Of a stretch of 56,358 nt of DNA, positions 25,401 through 35,423 are shown in pieces. The notes under the pieces were generated by a model, which was not told the origin of the DNA, did not search any database, and saw only the letters and a list, made by a program, of their open reading frames with translations. The position numbers were made by a program, and so were the translations under genes. Position 1 is the first letter of the stretch. Every line of letters begins with the position of its first letter. Source of the stretch: Clostridiales bacterium (lineage in GTDB: Bacteria; Bacillota; Clostridia; Christensenellales; Aristaeellaceae); assembly GCA_012513645.1 (NCBI GenBank), contig JAAZBU010000016.1, positions 1 through 56,358 of the forward strand, given 5' to 3'.

Positions 25401-25773
25401 CGGTGGCCAGCAGGTCGCCCATGCGCTTGATAAAGCCCGGGCGCTCCAGCGCCCTCGTGTAGAAGGACAGCTGCTTGCCCGCCCGCTGCAGGGCGCGGGC
25501 CAGCGTAACGGCGCGGCCCCGCTCGTCGATGCGCACGCGCTCATCCGCGCCATAGTTTTCAAACACCCGGTAGGCCAGCCGGGAGGGCGACAGCACCTCC
25601 AGTCGGAAAAAGCCGGGCAGTTGCAGGTCGCCCATCAGATCGCGCTCGGCCTGCAGGGTATATTGCTCGGGCACCAGCAGCACCACGCGGCCGCCCTTTT
25701 GATAGGCGGCGCCGATCTCCCGCACCATGGGGGTCCACAGCCTGTGCGGCCTTGCGCACCAGATGTCAATCAT
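22477..25773 (-). CDS. addB: AddB, subunit of the AddAB helicase-nuclease
   Basis: AddAB processes double-strand breaks for RecA repair. This 1098-residue protein begins with VVLLVPEQYTLQAERDL and FFRLEVLSPSRLAYRVFENYG, typical of AddB. It has the C-terminal RecB-type nuclease motif GVIDRLDRYT..YLRVVDYKSGG. The cluster cysteines are one in QFAACPFQHFVAHGL and three near residues 1061-1070 (CDYCRYQGIC). The N-terminal Walker A of other AddB proteins (GRxGSGKT) is missing here; the segment reads MIDIWCARPHRLWTP. The ATG at 25773 was chosen because GGGAGG lies six bases before it. addA is not adjacent. Confidence 0.92.
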   Translation of the reverse strand: MIDIWCARPHRLWTPMVREIGAAYQKGGRVVLLVPEQYTLQAERDLMGDLQLPGFFRLEVLSPSRLAYRVFENYGADERVRIDERGRAVTLARALQRAGKQLSFYTRALERPGFIKRMGDLLATVKTVGLTPEQLLGAQQGAGDGPLGSKLADAGHILDAYEELMAGRFADQQDIHREMLARLGRGGMFADSRVFVYGFDVLTEDMVLTLAAIGAQADHLLVTLVSDRAQAEDGDAFEPVRRSSLRLMDTLKMRELPHAFRWLPEEPLDAPGEIRHLERYLLGITEAAYADVPQALRVYAAPTPHQEVQHAARQIMLALRRGIAPEDIVVLCGSLPQYQGLIASGFDSWGIPCYVADKLPLTAHRMVRCLLAALRCAADGWRTQDALDLIKSGFSGLTREEGWALESYALQYGIRNRRWLSPFARGSEEERALAEPLRQRLTGPVEALHQALVDARTASQSLDAALHYLEAIGVRQQAQALEEALMQQGLYKQAAQLRQVWDMIAQVFGQMGALMDEDRIPLTHFADWLQAGLAEQEIAGLPPDGGHVQVGQLGNLLPHRPRVVLVLGLNDGVLSAPDDKLLTPQETVAAEQLYGAHFGLDGRSREQLAALDLLKALSAPREALYLSYALANEEGGVMHPLPQLRALSRLFPLLVEEGGALAGRAGDPAAMPLAPGPALEALAYRLRDGALDPLWAEAWDWMSADEHWRGQAAALAASANGIPPQAGIGPQGEGGLFDARSASVSRLEQFAACPFQHFVAHGLRPRQREEWQVEPVDTGSFYHEAMERFTRLAAQHPAWPQMERGAAETLMDEAVAPITSRWEDKPFYDTARLRKVSQGYVQVARRMAWTMTQGAQASQFRPGGAELRFGQGGQLPPILLQMPDGTLVELHGVIDRLDRYTGPEGDYLRVVDYKSGGARLMYEKLFTGAQMQLLIYLQAALNAAPGAVPAGAFYQRLDDPLADTDDPQQAQAEVLKALRLSGIALKDLQVVTLMDGGQGATLGQLFNKDGSPSKGKPLLSEEEMRALAAHARGRAQEFAGRIQAGEIIREPAVYADNTKACDYCRYQGICRMDWQDRPRSRRVPRMTLEELLDRLTAK

Positions 25774-25824
25774 ATGCATCCTCCCGATCTCATATTATCA
25801 CAGGCGGGGGCCAAAGGACAGCGT

Positions 25825-25853
25825 TTGACGCCCGGGGCCGGGCGTGCTATGCT
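25825..25853 (+). promoter_or_regulatory. Promoter of the MRLRN leader and GNAT gene
   Basis: TTGACG (25825-25830), 17-base spacer, TATGCT (25848-25853). The predicted start, near 25860, leaves about 29 nt before the leader-peptide ATG. Confidence 0.65.
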
Positions 25854-25888
25854 GAGCCATCTTTTGATGAACCGAAGGAGTATCGGCA

Positions 25889-25906
25889 ATGCGCTTGCGG
25901 AATTAA
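25889..25906 (+). CDS. Leader peptide MRLRN, putative macrolide-type stalling peptide
   Basis: ATG at 25889, eight bases after AAGGAG (25875-25880), encodes the pentapeptide MRLRN and stops at TAA (25904-25906). MRLR is the arrest motif known from the ErmD leader, where macrolide-bound ribosomes stall with Leu in the P site and Arg in the A site. The stop codon is part of a hairpin that sequesters the next gene's ribosome binding site. The peptide is very short, so the call depends on this whole arrangement. Confidence 0.6.
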   Translation: MRLRN

Positions 25907-25939
25907 CCTCCCTGTCACCCTATCGACTTGAGGAGGTTA
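25904..25939 (+). promoter_or_regulatory. RBS-sequestering hairpin ahead of the GNAT gene
   Basis: TAACCTCC (25904-25911) pairs perfectly with GGAGGTTA (25932-25939) across a 20-nt loop, burying the Shine-Dalgarno of the acetyltransferase. A ribosome stalled with its P site on leader codon 3 (25895) would cover roughly to 25910-25913. That frees the 3' arm, as in erm and cat translational attenuators. Confidence 0.65.
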
Positions 25940-25942
25940 TCT

Positions 25943-26362
25943 ATGACAATCGAATACCGGGAAAACGCGCCCATATCCGTGGACGTATTGACCAAGCTGT
26001 ACCTGGATGGCGGCTGGACCGCCTATACCGACCACCCGGGCAAGGTGGCGTGCATGCTGGCCGGCTCCCTGTGGCACATGAGCGCCTGGGCACAGGGGCA
26101 ACTGGTGGGCCTGATCCGCTGCGTGGGCGATGACTGTTCTATCCTCTATATACAGGACATTCTGGTGGACGAGGCCTGGCAGCGCCGGGGCATCGGCCTG
26201 CACTTGATGCAGGCCGCGCTGGAGCGCTTCCGTCACATCCGCCAGACGGTGCTGATTACCGACGACGCGCCCAATACCCGGGCATTCTACCAGGCCGCCG
26301 GCCTCCAACTGGTAGAGGAGACCGACGGCCTGTGCTACGTGCATTACAATCTGGACCGGTAG
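25943..26362 (+). CDS. GNAT family N-acetyltransferase, probably under translational attenuation
   Basis: A 139-residue single-domain acetyltransferase. Motif A is ILYIQDILVDEAWQRRGIGLHLMQAAL, first half ILYIQDILVDEAWQRRGIGL (R/Q-x-x-G-x-G/A acetyl-CoA loop as QRRGIG), and motif B is APNTRAFYQAAGLQLVEE. Acceptor substrate is unknown; similar small GNATs are labelled generically. The ATG at 25943 lies six bases after GAGGAGG, and this site is in a hairpin behind the leader peptide MRLRN. The design suggests induction by a ribosome-targeting drug, so a resistance role is plausible but not shown. It is convergent with the next gene, with only 6 bp between stop codons. Confidence 0.9.
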   Translation: MTIEYRENAPISVDVLTKLYLDGGWTAYTDHPGKVACMLAGSLWHMSAWAQGQLVGLIRCVGDDCSILYIQDILVDEAWQRRGIGLHLMQAALERFRHIRQTVLITDDAPNTRAFYQAAGLQLVEETDGLCYVHYNLDR

Positions 26363-26368
26363 CCTTTG

Positions 26369-26926
26369 CTAACGCGGGCCTGCCTCGGGCATCTTGCCCG
26401 GGGCCTTGTTTTTGCCGGCCTGCAGGACGGACGCAGTAAAGCCCCGGTAGTTGCGCGCGGCGCGTCGCCCCTCCTCCGACTTGAGCGACACGCGGGCCAA
26501 CAGCCGCTGGGGCAGCCCGTAGGGGCACAGCAGGTCGTGGAACACATCCGGGTGGTAGCGCAGCGTCAGCAGCGCCGCCACCGCCAGCCACAGCAGCATC
26601 ACGGGCATGGTGCGCTCCAGCACCCGGCGGCTGAGGATAAACAGCGCAACCGTCACCCCCAGGCTGATCCAGGCCCAAGTGCCCCGGGTGAGCCACTTGG
26701 GCGGCGGGCTGTCCTTAAGCTTTAGCTTGCCCTTGAGCCATACCACGCCCAGCATCAGCGTGTTGATGGGGCACACCGCCATGCAGTAGACGCGCTTGCC
26801 AAACAGCAGAGGAAACACCAGGCTCACCGCGTACAGCAGCAGCCAGGCCATCAGCGCGCCCCGCGTCAGCAACACAATAAACAGCGCCGCAAACGCCAGG
26901 CGGGCCAGCATGATCTTCTGTTTCAA
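26369..26926 (-). CDS. Membrane Fer4_5-type protein without ferredoxin domain
   Basis: A 185-residue membrane protein with about four helices. It has the NapH/YccM-like motifs GKRVYCMAVCPINTLM (C48, C52) and LLCPYGLPQRLLAR (C134), which in longer relatives precede two 4Fe-4S ferredoxin motifs. Those ferredoxin motifs are absent here, and the C-terminus is basic and low in structure. It may be a membrane electron-transfer partner for another ferredoxin, or a reduced remnant. It is divergent from a Crp/Fnr regulator, and the shared palindrome is centred 41.5 bases upstream of its predicted transcription start. That is the position for class II activation. Confidence 0.75.
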   Translation of the reverse strand: MKQKIMLARLAFAALFIVLLTRGALMAWLLLYAVSLVFPLLFGKRVYCMAVCPINTLMLGVVWLKGKLKLKDSPPPKWLTRGTWAWISLGVTVALFILSRRVLERTMPVMLLWLAVAALLTLRYHPDVFHDLLCPYGLPQRLLARVSLKSEEGRRAARNYRGFTASVLQAGKNKAPGKMPEAGPR

Positions 26927-26962
26927 TAAAATCCCTCTCCTTCTTTAATGAGCGATGCCCCT

Positions 26963-26968
26963 ATCATA
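26963..26968 (-). promoter_or_regulatory. -10 element of the Fer4_5 gene
   Basis: TATGAT on the minus strand. Counting seven bases on places the start near 26956, with no good -35, as expected for an activator-dependent promoter. Confidence 0.5.
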
Positions 26969-26989
26969 GTGGCCGCCCCCACAAAAGTG

Positions 26990-27005
26990 TGTTACCATGG
27001 TAACA
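26990..27005. promoter_or_regulatory. Perfect 16-bp palindrome, probable Crp/Fnr-family operator
   Basis: TGTTACCATGGTAACA is a perfect palindrome in the short divergent region, immediately upstream of the Crp/Fnr gene. Its centre (26997.5) is 41.5 bases from the predicted start of the Fer4_5 gene. It lies within the regulator's own leader, which suggests autorepression. Confidence 0.7.
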
Positions 27006-27022
27006 TCTTGTGAAAGGGATTG

Positions 27023-27676
27023 ATGTACATGCCGACAGATATGCAGGCTGCCGCAGCCATCCCCCTGCTGGCCAGCCTGGGGGAAAACGGTCTGCGCCAA
27101 GCGCTGGACAGCGGCGCCTTTCAGCCGCGCAGCTACCGCAAGGGGCAGTTGGTGCACGCTGAGGGCGAGCCCTGCCTGGGGCTGGAGGTCATTCTCTCCG
27201 GTCAGTTGGCGGTGGAGCGCCTGACCCCTGAGGGCGATCTGATGACCATCGCCGTCTTTGGCCCGGGCGACTGCCTGGGCGGCAACCTGCTGTTTTCAAG
27301 CCGCCCGGTGTATCAACTGGCCGTCACCGCCAGCGGGCACACGCGCGTGCTGGCCATCGCCAGGCAGCCGCTGTTTGATCTCTTTCAGCGTCACAGCGCC
27401 TTTCTGGCCCAGTACCTGGCCTATGTGTCCGACAATGCCGGCCTGTTGGAGGAAAAGCTGCGCCACTTCGCCAACCTGCCCATCCGCCAGCGCGTGCTCA
27501 ACTACCTGCACGCCCAGGCCGCCAGGCAGGGCGGGCGCAGGGTGCTGTTGCCTGTCAGCAAGACGGCGCTGGCCGAACAGTTTGGCGTGCAGCGCACCTC
27601 GCTGTCGCGCGAGCTGCAAAAGATGCGCGATCAGGGGCTGATCGCCTTTGACCGGCAAAGCATCACCCTGTTGTGA
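27023..27676 (+). CDS. Crp/Fnr-family transcriptional regulator
   Basis: A 217-residue regulator. An N-terminal cyclic-nucleotide-like beta barrel (YRKGQLVHAEGEPCLGLEVI, GPGDCLGGNLLFSS) is followed by a long dimer helix (about residues 125-150). The C-terminal winged helix contains VSKTALAEQFGVQRTSLSRE as its helix-turn-helix. Only two cysteines are visible in the N-terminal half, so it is not an FNR-type cluster sensor; the effector is unknown. ATG at 27023 follows AAAGGGATTG; 27029 is an alternative. It is divergent from the Fer4_5 gene with a palindromic operator between them. Confidence 0.9.
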   Translation: MYMPTDMQAAAAIPLLASLGENGLRQALDSGAFQPRSYRKGQLVHAEGEPCLGLEVILSGQLAVERLTPEGDLMTIAVFGPGDCLGGNLLFSSRPVYQLAVTASGHTRVLAIARQPLFDLFQRHSAFLAQYLAYVSDNAGLLEEKLRHFANLPIRQRVLNYLHAQAARQGGRRVLLPVSKTALAEQFGVQRTSLSRELQKMRDQGLIAFDRQSITLL

Positions 27677-27687
27677 AAGCACAGCGT

Positions 27688-27716
27688 TTGCGCCCTTCAT
27701 GACCCTATGTTATAAT
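27688..27716 (+). promoter_or_regulatory. Promoter of glgP
   Basis: TTGCGC (27688-27693), 17-base spacer and perfect TATAAT (27711-27716), 35 bases ahead of the start codon. Confidence 0.75.
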
Positions 27717-27751
27717 CCGCGGCGAAACAAAGCGACCACGACAGGAGGACC

Positions 27752-30196
27752 ATGATGCTCACTACCTCTTTTGATAAGGAATCAATCAAGCAGTCAATCC
27801 TTGGCAAGCTGCAGCGCTATAACGGCAAGACGCTGGAGGACGCCAGCCCCCAGCAGATTTACAACGCAGTCGCTTCCACGGTGCGCGACCAGATCATGAA
27901 AAAATGGGTGGCCTACCGCGAGCAGGACAAGGACTACCAGGGCAAGCGCCTGTACTACCTGAGCATCGAATTTTTAACGGGCCGCAGCCTATATACCAAT
28001 GTGCTCAACCTGTGCAGCACCCCCATCTATACCCAGGCGCTGGAGGAGCTGGGCATCGCCTGGCGGGATATCACCCCCGAGGAGCCCGAGCCCGGCCTGG
28101 GCAACGGCGGCCTGGGCCGCCTGGCCGCCTGCTTTCTGGACAGCCTGGCCACGCTGGACCTGCCGGCCATGGGCTGCACCATCCGCTACGAGTACGGCCT
28201 GTTCCGCCAGAAGCTGACCGGCGGCCAGCAGGTGGAACTGCCCGATGACTGGCTGGTAAACGGCAACGTGTGGGAGATGCCCGCCGCCGACGAGAGCGTG
28301 GACATTCAGTTTGAGGGCAAAGTAGTAGCCCGGGAGTTTGAGGGCCGCACCCTCTACGCGCTGGAGGAGTGCCGCACGGTGGAAGCTGTGCCCTACGACA
28401 TGCCCGTGGTGGGCCACGAGGCCGCTGTGGTCAACAGCCTGCGCATGTGGCGTGCCCGCAGCAAGGCGTCGATGGATTTCCACGCCTTCTCCAGCGGCGA
28501 CTACCGAAACGCCACCCTGGAGCAGGACCTGGCAACAGTGATCTCCAAGGTGCTCTACCCCGAGGACAACCACTACGAGGGCAAGACGCTGCGGCTGAGC
28601 CAGCACTACTTCCTGGCCAGCGCCACCCTGCAGCACGCGCTGCGCGACTTCAAGCGCCGCTGGGGCAACGACTGGGCGCTGCTGCCGGAGAAGGTGGTCT
28701 TCCACATCAACGACACGCACCCCGGCTTCGCCATCCCCGAGCTCATGCGCCTGCTGATGGACCAGGAGCACCTGGGCTGGGACGAGGCGCAGCAAATCAC
28801 CATGCGCTGCATGGCCTACACCAACCACACCGTCATGCAGGAGGCGCTGGAGCGCTGGCCCCAGGACCTGGTGCGCCGCCAGCTGCCCCGCATCTACATG
28901 ATATTGGAAGAGATGAACCGCCGGCTGTGCGACATGCTGTGGAACAAGTTCCCCGGCGACTGGGACCGCATCGCCCAGATGGCCATCCTGGCCTACGACC
29001 AGGTGCACATGGCCAACCTGTGCGTGGCGTGGAGCTACTCGGTCAACGGCGTCAGCCACCTGCACGGCGACATCCTCAAAAAGGACACCTTCCGCGACTA
29101 TTACCGCCTGACGCCGGATAAGTTCAGCTACGTCACCAACGGCATCACCCACCGCCGCTGGCTGATGGCCTGCAACCCCGGGCTGACCAATCTAATCAAC
29201 GACAGCATCGGCACCGGCTGGCAGCACGACACCCAGCAGCTGGAAAAGCTGCTGCCGCTGCGGGACGACAAGGCCTTCCGCCAGCAGTTTCAACAGGTGA
29301 AAGAGGCCAACAAGGCCCGCTTTGCCAAGTGGGTGATGCAGCGCCAGGGCATCAAGGTGAATACCGATGCCATGTTTGACGTGCAGATCAAGCGCCTGCA
29401 CGAGTACAAGCGCCAGATGCTCAACGCCCTGCACATCCACGTGCTGTACAACCGCATCATGGACGACCCCAGCTTCACCATGTCGCCGCGCGTGTTCATC
29501 TTCGGCGCCAAGTCGAGCCCCGGCTATATGAAGGCCAAGATGATCATCCGCTACATACTTGCCCTCAGCCGGCTGATCGACCGCACGCCCCGCGCAAGGG
29601 AGATGCTGAGCATCCTGTTTGTGGAAAACTACAATGTATCCGCCGCCGAGATGCTGATCCCCGCGGCCGAGCTGTCCGAGCAGCTGTCCACCGCCGGCAA
29701 GGAGGCCAGCGGCACCGGCAACATGAAGTTGATGATGAATGGCGCGGTCACCATGGGCACGCTGGACGGCGCCAATGTGGAGATCTCCGAGCAGGCCGGC
29801 CCCGACAACATCTATATCTTCGGCATGCGGGTGGACACGGTGAACAATCTGTACCGCGAGGGCGGCTACGCCCCCATCAGCATCTACGAGCAGAACGCCG
29901 AGATCCGCAAGGCCCTCACCCAGATGATCGACGGCACGCTGTTCCCGGACAACCCGGCGCTGCTGCAGGGCCTCTACCACGACCTGCTGTTTGGCGGCCA
30001 CGGCGCCATGGCCGACCCCTACTTCGTGTTAAAGGACTTCGGCTCCTACTCCATGGCCCACCGCCGCGTGGATGAGGACTATCAGGACCGCGACAAGTGG
30101 CTCAGGATGGCCGTCTCCAACACCGCCATGAGCGGCATGTTCTCCAGCGACCGCAGCATCCGCGACTACAACCGCAACATCTGGCACCTCAAGTAA
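27752..30196 (+). CDS. glgP: Glycogen (alpha-glucan) phosphorylase
   Basis: Releases glucose 1-phosphate from glycogen or maltodextrin. The 814-residue protein has the usual family length and blocks: RLYYLSIEFLTGRSL, GNGGLGRLAACFLDSLATL, HINDTHPGFAIPELMRLL, YTNHTVMQEALE, QIKRLHEYKRQMLN and the PLP site EASGTGNMKLMMNGAVTMGT (Schiff-base lysine near residue 659). Two adjacent ATGs follow AGGAGG; the second, at 27755, has the better spacing. It has its own promoter. No other glycogen genes are in the window. Confidence 0.96.
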   Translation: MMLTTSFDKESIKQSILGKLQRYNGKTLEDASPQQIYNAVASTVRDQIMKKWVAYREQDKDYQGKRLYYLSIEFLTGRSLYTNVLNLCSTPIYTQALEELGIAWRDITPEEPEPGLGNGGLGRLAACFLDSLATLDLPAMGCTIRYEYGLFRQKLTGGQQVELPDDWLVNGNVWEMPAADESVDIQFEGKVVAREFEGRTLYALEECRTVEAVPYDMPVVGHEAAVVNSLRMWRARSKASMDFHAFSSGDYRNATLEQDLATVISKVLYPEDNHYEGKTLRLSQHYFLASATLQHALRDFKRRWGNDWALLPEKVVFHINDTHPGFAIPELMRLLMDQEHLGWDEAQQITMRCMAYTNHTVMQEALERWPQDLVRRQLPRIYMILEEMNRRLCDMLWNKFPGDWDRIAQMAILAYDQVHMANLCVAWSYSVNGVSHLHGDILKKDTFRDYYRLTPDKFSYVTNGITHRRWLMACNPGLTNLINDSIGTGWQHDTQQLEKLLPLRDDKAFRQQFQQVKEANKARFAKWVMQRQGIKVNTDAMFDVQIKRLHEYKRQMLNALHIHVLYNRIMDDPSFTMSPRVFIFGAKSSPGYMKAKMIIRYILALSRLIDRTPRAREMLSILFVENYNVSAAEMLIPAAELSEQLSTAGKEASGTGNMKLMMNGAVTMGTLDGANVEISEQAGPDNIYIFGMRVDTVNNLYREGGYAPISIYEQNAEIRKALTQMIDGTLFPDNPALLQGLYHDLLFGGHGAMADPYFVLKDFGSYSMAHRRVDEDYQDRDKWLRMAVSNTAMSGMFSSDRSIRDYNRNIWHLK

Positions 30197-30225
30197 TTCT
30201 GATACTAACCATTGTAATTCACACA

Positions 30226-30249
30226 CGGGCGGGCATCGTTGCCCGCCCG
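30226..30249 (+). other. Strong hairpin between glgP and the QueT-like gene
   Basis: A perfect 10-bp GC stem (30226-30235 with 30240-30249) has no following T-run. It could be a weak terminator, or could stabilise or separate the two messages. It is not a preQ1 riboswitch by eye. Confidence 0.5.
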
Positions 30250-30274
30250 CTTGCTCACAAGGAGGCCCCTGAAT

Positions 30275-30757
30275 ATGAAGCGGACCCTTACCCCACGGTA
30301 CCTGGCCGTCAGCGGGCTGACCGCCGCGCTGTACGTGGCGCTGACAGCGCTGTTTGCGCCCATCAGCTTTTCGGCGGTGCAGTTTCGCGTGTCGGAGGCG
30401 CTGACGCTGCTGCCCGCGCTCACCCCGGCGGCAGCGCCCGGGCTGTTTCTGGGCTGCCTGATCAGCAACCTGGTGCTGGGCGCGCCCTGGCAGGATGTGG
30501 TGTTCGGCTCCCTGGCCACTGGTCTGGCCGCCTATGCCACGCTGCTTCTGCGCCGCCAATTGTGGCTGGCCGCCTTCATGCCCGTGCTGTTCAACGGGCT
30601 GATCGTGGGCGGCATGCTGTCCAAGGTGTATGCCCTGCCCTTCTGGGCTACGGCGGGCACCGTCGCCCTGGGCGAGGCCGCCGTATGTTACATGCTGGGC
30701 GTGCCGCTGGTGGGCATGCTGCAAAAGCGCTTTGGGGACGAGCTGGCGCGGCAATAG
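30275..30757 (+). CDS. QueT-family transporter (ECF S component, queuosine precursor type)
   Basis: A 160-residue membrane protein with the QueT pattern: AALYVALTALFAPISFSAVQ, FRVSEALTLLPALTPAAAPG, LFLGCLISNLVLGAPWQDVV, FGSLATGLAAYATLLL. These proteins act as substrate-binding S components of energy-coupling-factor importers for queuosine precursors. The shared energising module is encoded elsewhere. The ATG at 30275 follows AAGGAGG. It is likely cotranscribed with glgP or uses a promoter I could not identify. Confidence 0.85.
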   Translation: MKRTLTPRYLAVSGLTAALYVALTALFAPISFSAVQFRVSEALTLLPALTPAAAPGLFLGCLISNLVLGAPWQDVVFGSLATGLAAYATLLLRRQLWLAAFMPVLFNGLIVGGMLSKVYALPFWATAGTVALGEAAVCYMLGVPLVGMLQKRFGDELARQ

Positions 30758-30814
30758 CCGGCGCTACGCCTGCCCCAGGTCGCGCACCGCGCGCCACAGC
30801 CACTGGGTAGCGCG

Positions 30815-30859
30815 CTACTGATGATAATAGCCCCGAATCATCTGCATCATCCTTTGCAT
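30815..30859 (-). CDS. Candidate 14-residue small protein
   Basis: A minus-strand ORF encodes MQRMMQMIRGYYHQ. Its start is directly preceded by a near-perfect Shine-Dalgarno (TTAAGGAGGAGGC). It is too short for coding statistics and no homologue is recognised, so it may be spurious. Confidence 0.3.
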   Translation of the reverse strand: MQRMMQMIRGYYHQ

Positions 30860-31056
30860 GCCTCCTCCTTAATTGCGCGTCGTGCGCCGTCCGTGTTTGT
30901 TAGCCTCTTACTCTATATGACGCGCGGCGGGCCCAAAATGTTGCGGAAGTTTGTAACAAACCAGGCCCACGCGCAATCCCGCGCAAAAACTTTTCCATCC
31001 CCATTGCGGCAGCCGTTTTCCGGTTGTACGGCGGTTGTTCGGGCCATTCGGCTTCC
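30860..31056. other. Intergenic region before nifJ
   Basis: The gap between the QueT-like gene and nifJ is 410 bp. Apart from the small minus-strand ORF and the nifJ promoter and leader hairpin, I see no convincing gene or RNA. A 79-codon plus-strand frame (30821-31060) has no ribosome binding site. Confidence 0.4.
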
Positions 31057-31086
31057 TTGACAAACAGGCTGTTGCAACCGTATACT
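31057..31086 (+). promoter_or_regulatory. Promoter of nifJ
   Basis: Perfect TTGACA (31057-31062), 18-base spacer and TATACT (31081-31086). The predicted start is near 31093. Confidence 0.8.
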
Positions 31087-31100
31087 GTTGGCAGAGCGGC

Positions 31101-31123
31101 AAACCGCGCATCAGCGGTTTTTT
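31101..31123 (+). terminator. Attenuator-like hairpin in the nifJ leader
   Basis: AAACCGC (31101-31107) pairs with GCGGTTT (31114-31120), running into a six-T tract (31118-31123). It lies only about 8 nt after the predicted start. It is either a very early terminator or a 5' stabilising stem. Confidence 0.5.
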
Positions 31124-31164
31124 ATCATGCTGCCCATCTCACAGAGCAAATCACAGGAGGGTAA

Positions 31165-34731
<3,567 letters not shown>

Positions 34732-34753
34732 GCCTCAACCACATAACGACCTA

Positions 34754-34790
34754 TAGCAGATGGCCCCGCACCTTGCGGGGCCATTTGCTA
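34754..34790. terminator. Bidirectional terminator between nifJ and the heme-type membrane gene
   Basis: A long stem (TAGCA, one mismatch, ATGGCCCCGC) pairs with its complement ending at 34790. It is placed between two convergent genes. No long T-run is present on either side. Confidence 0.65.
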
Positions 34791-34810
34791 CGGTGCGGCG
34801 TATCCTGAGA

Positions 34811-35200
34811 TTATCCAAACAGCCCGGGCCACAGCAGGTGTACGGCGACCAGCGCCGCGCTGATGGCTGCCATGGTCCTGTGCCCTTTGAAGATGCGCTT
34901 GTCCTTTCGCCGCCAGTGGAGGATGCCCAATATGGCCGTCAGCACGAAGCCGGCATAGGCGACCACGCCGGTGTGCAGGCGGAACTGGTACTTGAGCAAA
35001 ATCTCATAGCCGTGCCACAGGGCCACCGCCGCCAGCACGATGCCCAGCGGCTTGTGGATGCTGCGCAAATACTTGAGAAAGTTGAGAAACCTTTTGTCTT
35101 TGGTCTTGATGGTCCAGCTGTTCAGCGTGCGCAGCCAGTAGGGTGCGGTCACGATGACCAGCAGCGCCAGGGTGATGTAGCCGAGGGTTCTGTAATCCAT
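34811..35200 (-). CDS. Small four-helix membrane protein with conserved-type histidines, possible cytochrome b
   Basis: A 129-residue protein with four predicted helices (about residues 6-24, 49-68, 77-96 and 109-127) and basic cytoplasmic loops. Histidines at 49, 63, 76, 95, 107 and 121 cluster at helix ends, a layout seen in small b-type heme membrane proteins. The heme assignment is inferred from these residues and from the adjacent cytochrome b5-like lipoprotein gene. No family was recognised with certainty. GGGAGGCATGC precedes the ATG. Confidence 0.6.
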   Translation of the reverse strand: MDYRTLGYITLALLVIVTAPYWLRTLNSWTIKTKDKRFLNFLKYLRSIHKPLGIVLAAVALWHGYEILLKYQFRLHTGVVAYAGFVLTAILGILHWRRKDKRIFKGHRTMAAISAALVAVHLLWPGLFG

Positions 35201-35220
35201 GCATGCCTCCCATGATGATA

Positions 35221-35381
35221 TACTGAACGAATGAGTGAACGCACATATGGACGAAAGATTTTTTCGTCTGCGCGAAACTGAATGAAGGAATCGCAGCGGT
35301 GCCTGCGTTGACTGAATGAAGCAATGCGAAGGCGGAAAAAGATGAGTCCAACGACGCGTTAATGATTGAGTTCAGTATAAA
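35221..35381. repeat. Intergenic repeat-rich segment
   Basis: The segment begins TACTGAACGAATGAGTGAA, which recurs with few changes at 17132-17151. Two copies of ACTGAATGAAGSAAT (S is G or C) lie about 36 bp apart inside it. A block near 35250-35280 resembles 36000-36030. No gene is visible. Confidence 0.45.
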
Positions 35382-35410
35382 GAAAACGCCGGCAGCACTT
35401 GCTGTCGGCG
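35382..35410 (-). terminator. Terminator after the cytochrome b5-like gene
   Basis: A 10-bp stem (35401-35410 with 35387-35396, one GU pair) and 4-nt loop are followed by TTTTCTTT on the minus strand, 13 bases past the stop. Confidence 0.85.
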
Positions 35411-35423
35411 CATGAAGTTGATG

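Noticed and set aside
22408-26133. A 1241-codon plus-strand open frame opposite addB
   Set aside because: AddB on the minus strand has clear motifs and a ribosome binding site; this frame has neither and shows shadow composition.
30197-30274. A preQ1 riboswitch ahead of the QueT-like gene
   Set aside because: The conserved preQ1-I core with its A-rich tail is not present; only a plain GC hairpin is seen.
30821-31060. A 79-codon plus-strand frame in the largest intergenic gap
   Set aside because: No ribosome binding site, no recognisable composition, and it overlaps the nifJ promoter.
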